From: Streptomyces sp. NBC_00154
GTDB lineage: Bacteria; Actinomycetota; Actinomycetes; Streptomycetales; Streptomycetaceae
Length of the DNA: 64,000 nt
Assembly (NCBI RefSeq): GCF_026342835.1
Contig: NZ_JAPEMI010000001.1
Location: 4,408,501 to 4,472,500 of the forward strand
Direction: 5' to 3'
The first letter of the stretch is position 1. Each line of letters opens with the position of its first letter. The notes below the pieces were generated by a model that was not told the DNA's origin, made no database searches, and saw nothing but the letters and a program-made list of their open reading frames with translations. Positions 62,282-64,000 of this stretch are shown here, piece by piece. The position numbers and the translations under genes were made by a program.

Positions 62282-63526
62282 GTAGACCGTCGCGGCTAAT
62301 TTTTGGGATAGAGGTGGCGCAGTTTGATGCGTGCGTCGTGGGTGGTGAACTGCCAGTCGACCTGACGTTGGTCGGTGTTGGTGGCGTTCTGCCAGGCCGA
62401 GAGTTCGGTGTTGAGGTTGTCGAGGTCACCGATCCGGCGGTCGAGGCATTGCCGGGTCAGCGCGGAGAGTTCGATCTCGGCGATGTTGAGCCATGACCCG
62501 TGTTTGGGCGTGTGATGGATCTCGAGGCGCTGGGCCAGGGCGAATGCTTCTTCTGGTTCGAATGCCTCGTACAGTGAGGCGATGCCGTGGGTGTTGAGGT
62601 TGTCCATCACCAGCACCACGGATTCGACGTCGGGGTAATCCACGCTCAGCAGCTGCTTGACCTGGCCGGCCCAGTCGATCCGGGTCCGCTGGGACAGCGC
62701 CTGGACTCGACGCCACCCGCGAAGGGGTTCGACCCACACGAAGATCGAGCACGTGCCGCAGCGGATGTACTCGCTGTCCTGGCAGGCATCGCGACCAGGG
62801 CGGGCCGGGAGCGGGTCGCGGACATGGTCGAGGAGCTGGTAGGGCTTCTCGTCCATGCACACCACGGGACGTGCCGGATCGTAGGGCCGGGCATAGATGG
62901 CCAGCACGTCTTCCATCCGGGCCGCGAACTCCGCGTTCGCTCGCGGTGGGATGGTCCAGCACTTTCTCAGATGAGGACGCAGTTGCGTTTTTTTAAGACC
63001 CGCCCGATGGTGGAGTGGTCCAGATCGGGGATGTCCTCGACCAGCGCGACGTGCTTCTCCAACAGCCGCAGCGACCACCGGGCATAGCCCTGGGGTGGCT
63101 GTGAGCACGCCATCGCGATCAGCCGGGCTTCGACCTCGCCGGTCACCGGCGAGGGCACCGGCGGGAGGTCGCGCTTCTTCCGCGCGATCGTGGCGTGAAC
63201 ATCGCCACCGGTCTCGGCGAAACGCTTGGCGACCAGCCGCAACGTCTCACCGGAGACACCGAGCCGGGCCGCGATCGCCTCCTTGGTGTCCACCTCACCC
63301 ACCGAGCTGTCCAGTGCAAGCAGCACCCGCGCACGCATGATCATCGAGGCCCCACGAACACCCGTCGTGGTCACTCGGACCAGCTCCTCACGATCCTGCG
63401 CGGTCAACCTGACCGGCCGCTTCTTCTGCGAACCCACAACAACAGTCCTATCTGGCAAAGGGGAAGGAATCTGCCAGACACCAACCTCCCAGTCAGGTGC
63501 ACCATAACTAAGCGGCGACACGCTAC
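62282..63526 (-). mobile_element. IS630-family insertion sequence
   Basis: A 1,245-bp element with imperfect terminal inverted repeats of about 25 bp (left end GTAGACCGTCGCGGCT, right end read inward GTAGCGTGTCGCCGCT) flanked by duplicated TA dinucleotides (62280-62281 and 63527-63528), the classical IS630/Tc1 target. It contains one transposase spread over two frames. The ends and target duplication are intact, so insertion is recent. Confidence 0.9.
62296..63437 (-). CDS. IS630-family transposase expressed by -1 frameshifting
   Basis: Frame A (GTG 63437, AGGA site) encodes the helix-turn-helix part (KEAIAARLGVSGETLRLVAKRF) and stops at 62967. Frame B, one base back, encodes the DDE catalytic part: VVCMDEKPYQ, LVMDNLNTHG and SWLNIAEIELSAL. 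The overlap carries TTA AAA AAA C on the coding strand, an A7 run (62988-62994 on the plus strand) suited to -1 slippage. The fused product would be 380 residues, the normal family length. The codon just before the slip site is TTA, very rare in Streptomyces and read by the bldA tRNA. Confidence 0.88.
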
Positions 63527-63577
63527 TAGTCTGTCGCAGGTCGCGAGCGGGACAGTCTCAGGCGCGGGGGGCATCAG

Positions 63578-64000
63578 GTGGAGTGGGAGCTGGTCGCGGC
63601 CGGCCTCGCGGTCGGGATGCTGATCGCTGTGGTGACCTCGCCGGTCGGAGTGTCCGGGGCAGTGTTCCTGCTCCCCGTGCAACTCAGCATCTTCGCCGTG
63701 CCCAACCCGGCCGTAACACCGACCAACCTGCTCTACAACGTGGTGGCGGGGCCGGGTGCACTGCTGCGCTACCGACGCGACGGCGCCCTCGGCGGGCCGC
63801 TCGTGCGCCGTCTGGTGCTGGGCACGCTGCCCGGCGTGATCCTCGGAGCGGTCATCCGCGTGTTCGCCCTTCCGGGCCCGAACTTCTTCCGCTTCCTGGT
63901 CGCCGCTCTCATGCTGCCGCTCGGAACCTGGCTCATCATCACGACCCTCCGCCCGAAGCCTCCGGGGACTCAACACCCTCAGCCTGCGCCCCGGACGGTC
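63578..64000 (+). CDS. TauE/SafE family permease (3' end outside window)
   Basis: The first 141 codons of a membrane protein of the sulfite-exporter TauE/SafE family. Helices occur near residues 3-30, 32-55, 75-95 and 100-125, with the signature SPVGVSGAVFLLPVQLSIFAV and TPTNLLYNVVAGPGALLRY. The GTG start follows a GGGGGG stretch. Members export sulfur compounds or act as anion channels; the substrate is unknown. The gene continues past the window edge. Confidence 0.88.
   Translation, partial: MEWELVAAGLAVGMLIAVVTSPVGVSGAVFLLPVQLSIFAVPNPAVTPTNLLYNVVAGPGALLRYRRDGALGGPLVRRLVLGTLPGVILGAVIRVFALPGPNFFRFLVAALMLPLGTWLIITTLRPKPPGTQHPQPAPRTV

Noticed and set aside
1..64000. CRISPR arrays, rRNA genes, biosynthetic gene clusters
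   Set aside because: No spaced repeat series, no rRNA-like sequence and no PKS, NRPS or terpene-type genes were seen.

Overview
The window is high-GC (GC-rich third positions, GTG starts, GGAGG-type ribosome binding sites) and reads as a Streptomyces chromosome segment. It is mostly conserved housekeeping and catabolic genes, with two recent mobile insertions and one tRNA-linked integration scar. The species is inferred from gene content and codon use only; no search was possible.

Layout. 1-6.5 kb (minus strand) is a GlnX/GlnH/PknG signalling operon with an additional coiled-coil gene. 6.8-13.6 kb (minus) is a sugar locus: ROK regulator, ABC binding protein and two permeases, a GH4 glycosidase and a BadF-type sugar kinase. 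13.8-15.8 kb holds a MscS channel and an HNH nuclease, transcribed divergently. 15.8-18.5 kb (minus) is a PadR-regulated ABC/FtsX exporter. 18.6-24.6 kb has a secreted GH84 enzyme diverging from a 12-residue-repeat small protein, malQ and a small membrane protein. 24.7-26.9 kb has a LysR regulator and allantoicase. 26.9-39.7 kb has a frameshifted aminopeptidase N, a MazEF-like toxin-antitoxin pair, asd, a large subtilase, an AbiEi/DUF559-like protein, an intact aminopeptidase N paralogue and a DsbA-fold oxidoreductase. 40.0-41.5 kb has an NmrA-type reductase and its divergent TetR regulator.

41.45-44.8 kb is a nested insertion: an IS110-type transposase gene split by a complete 1,932-nt group II intron lying antisense to it. 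Removing 42113-44044 restores the transposase frame exactly. 44.8-48.4 kb has a MOSC protein and acyltransferase pair, a DUF2071-like protein with an ArsR regulator, and sodF with a nickel (Nur)-type operator.

48.5-54.9 kb is a patch of gene decay: an FGGY kinase remnant, an N-terminally truncated permease and an FAD-oxidoreductase remnant lie among intact genes (histidine phosphatase, two amino-acid permeases, bioY). 55.1-61.6 kb has rpiB, a Nei-type glycosylase, an Eis-like acetyltransferase, a SpoIIE-type phosphatase, an HD hydrolase, an acyltransferase and a small membrane protein.

61.7-63.5 kb is a tRNA-Gly(UCC) 3' half without its 5' half, which looks like an attachment-site scar. It is followed by two small plasmid-like genes, one split by an IS630-family element whose transposase needs a -1 frameshift at an A7 slip site next to a rare TTA codon. 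The window ends inside a TauE/SafE permease gene.

Several regulators have visible palindromic operators beside or over their own start codons (ROK, PadR, TetR, ArsR), and most operons end in long perfect hairpins without T-tracts. No CRISPR array, rRNA operon or complete tRNA was found.
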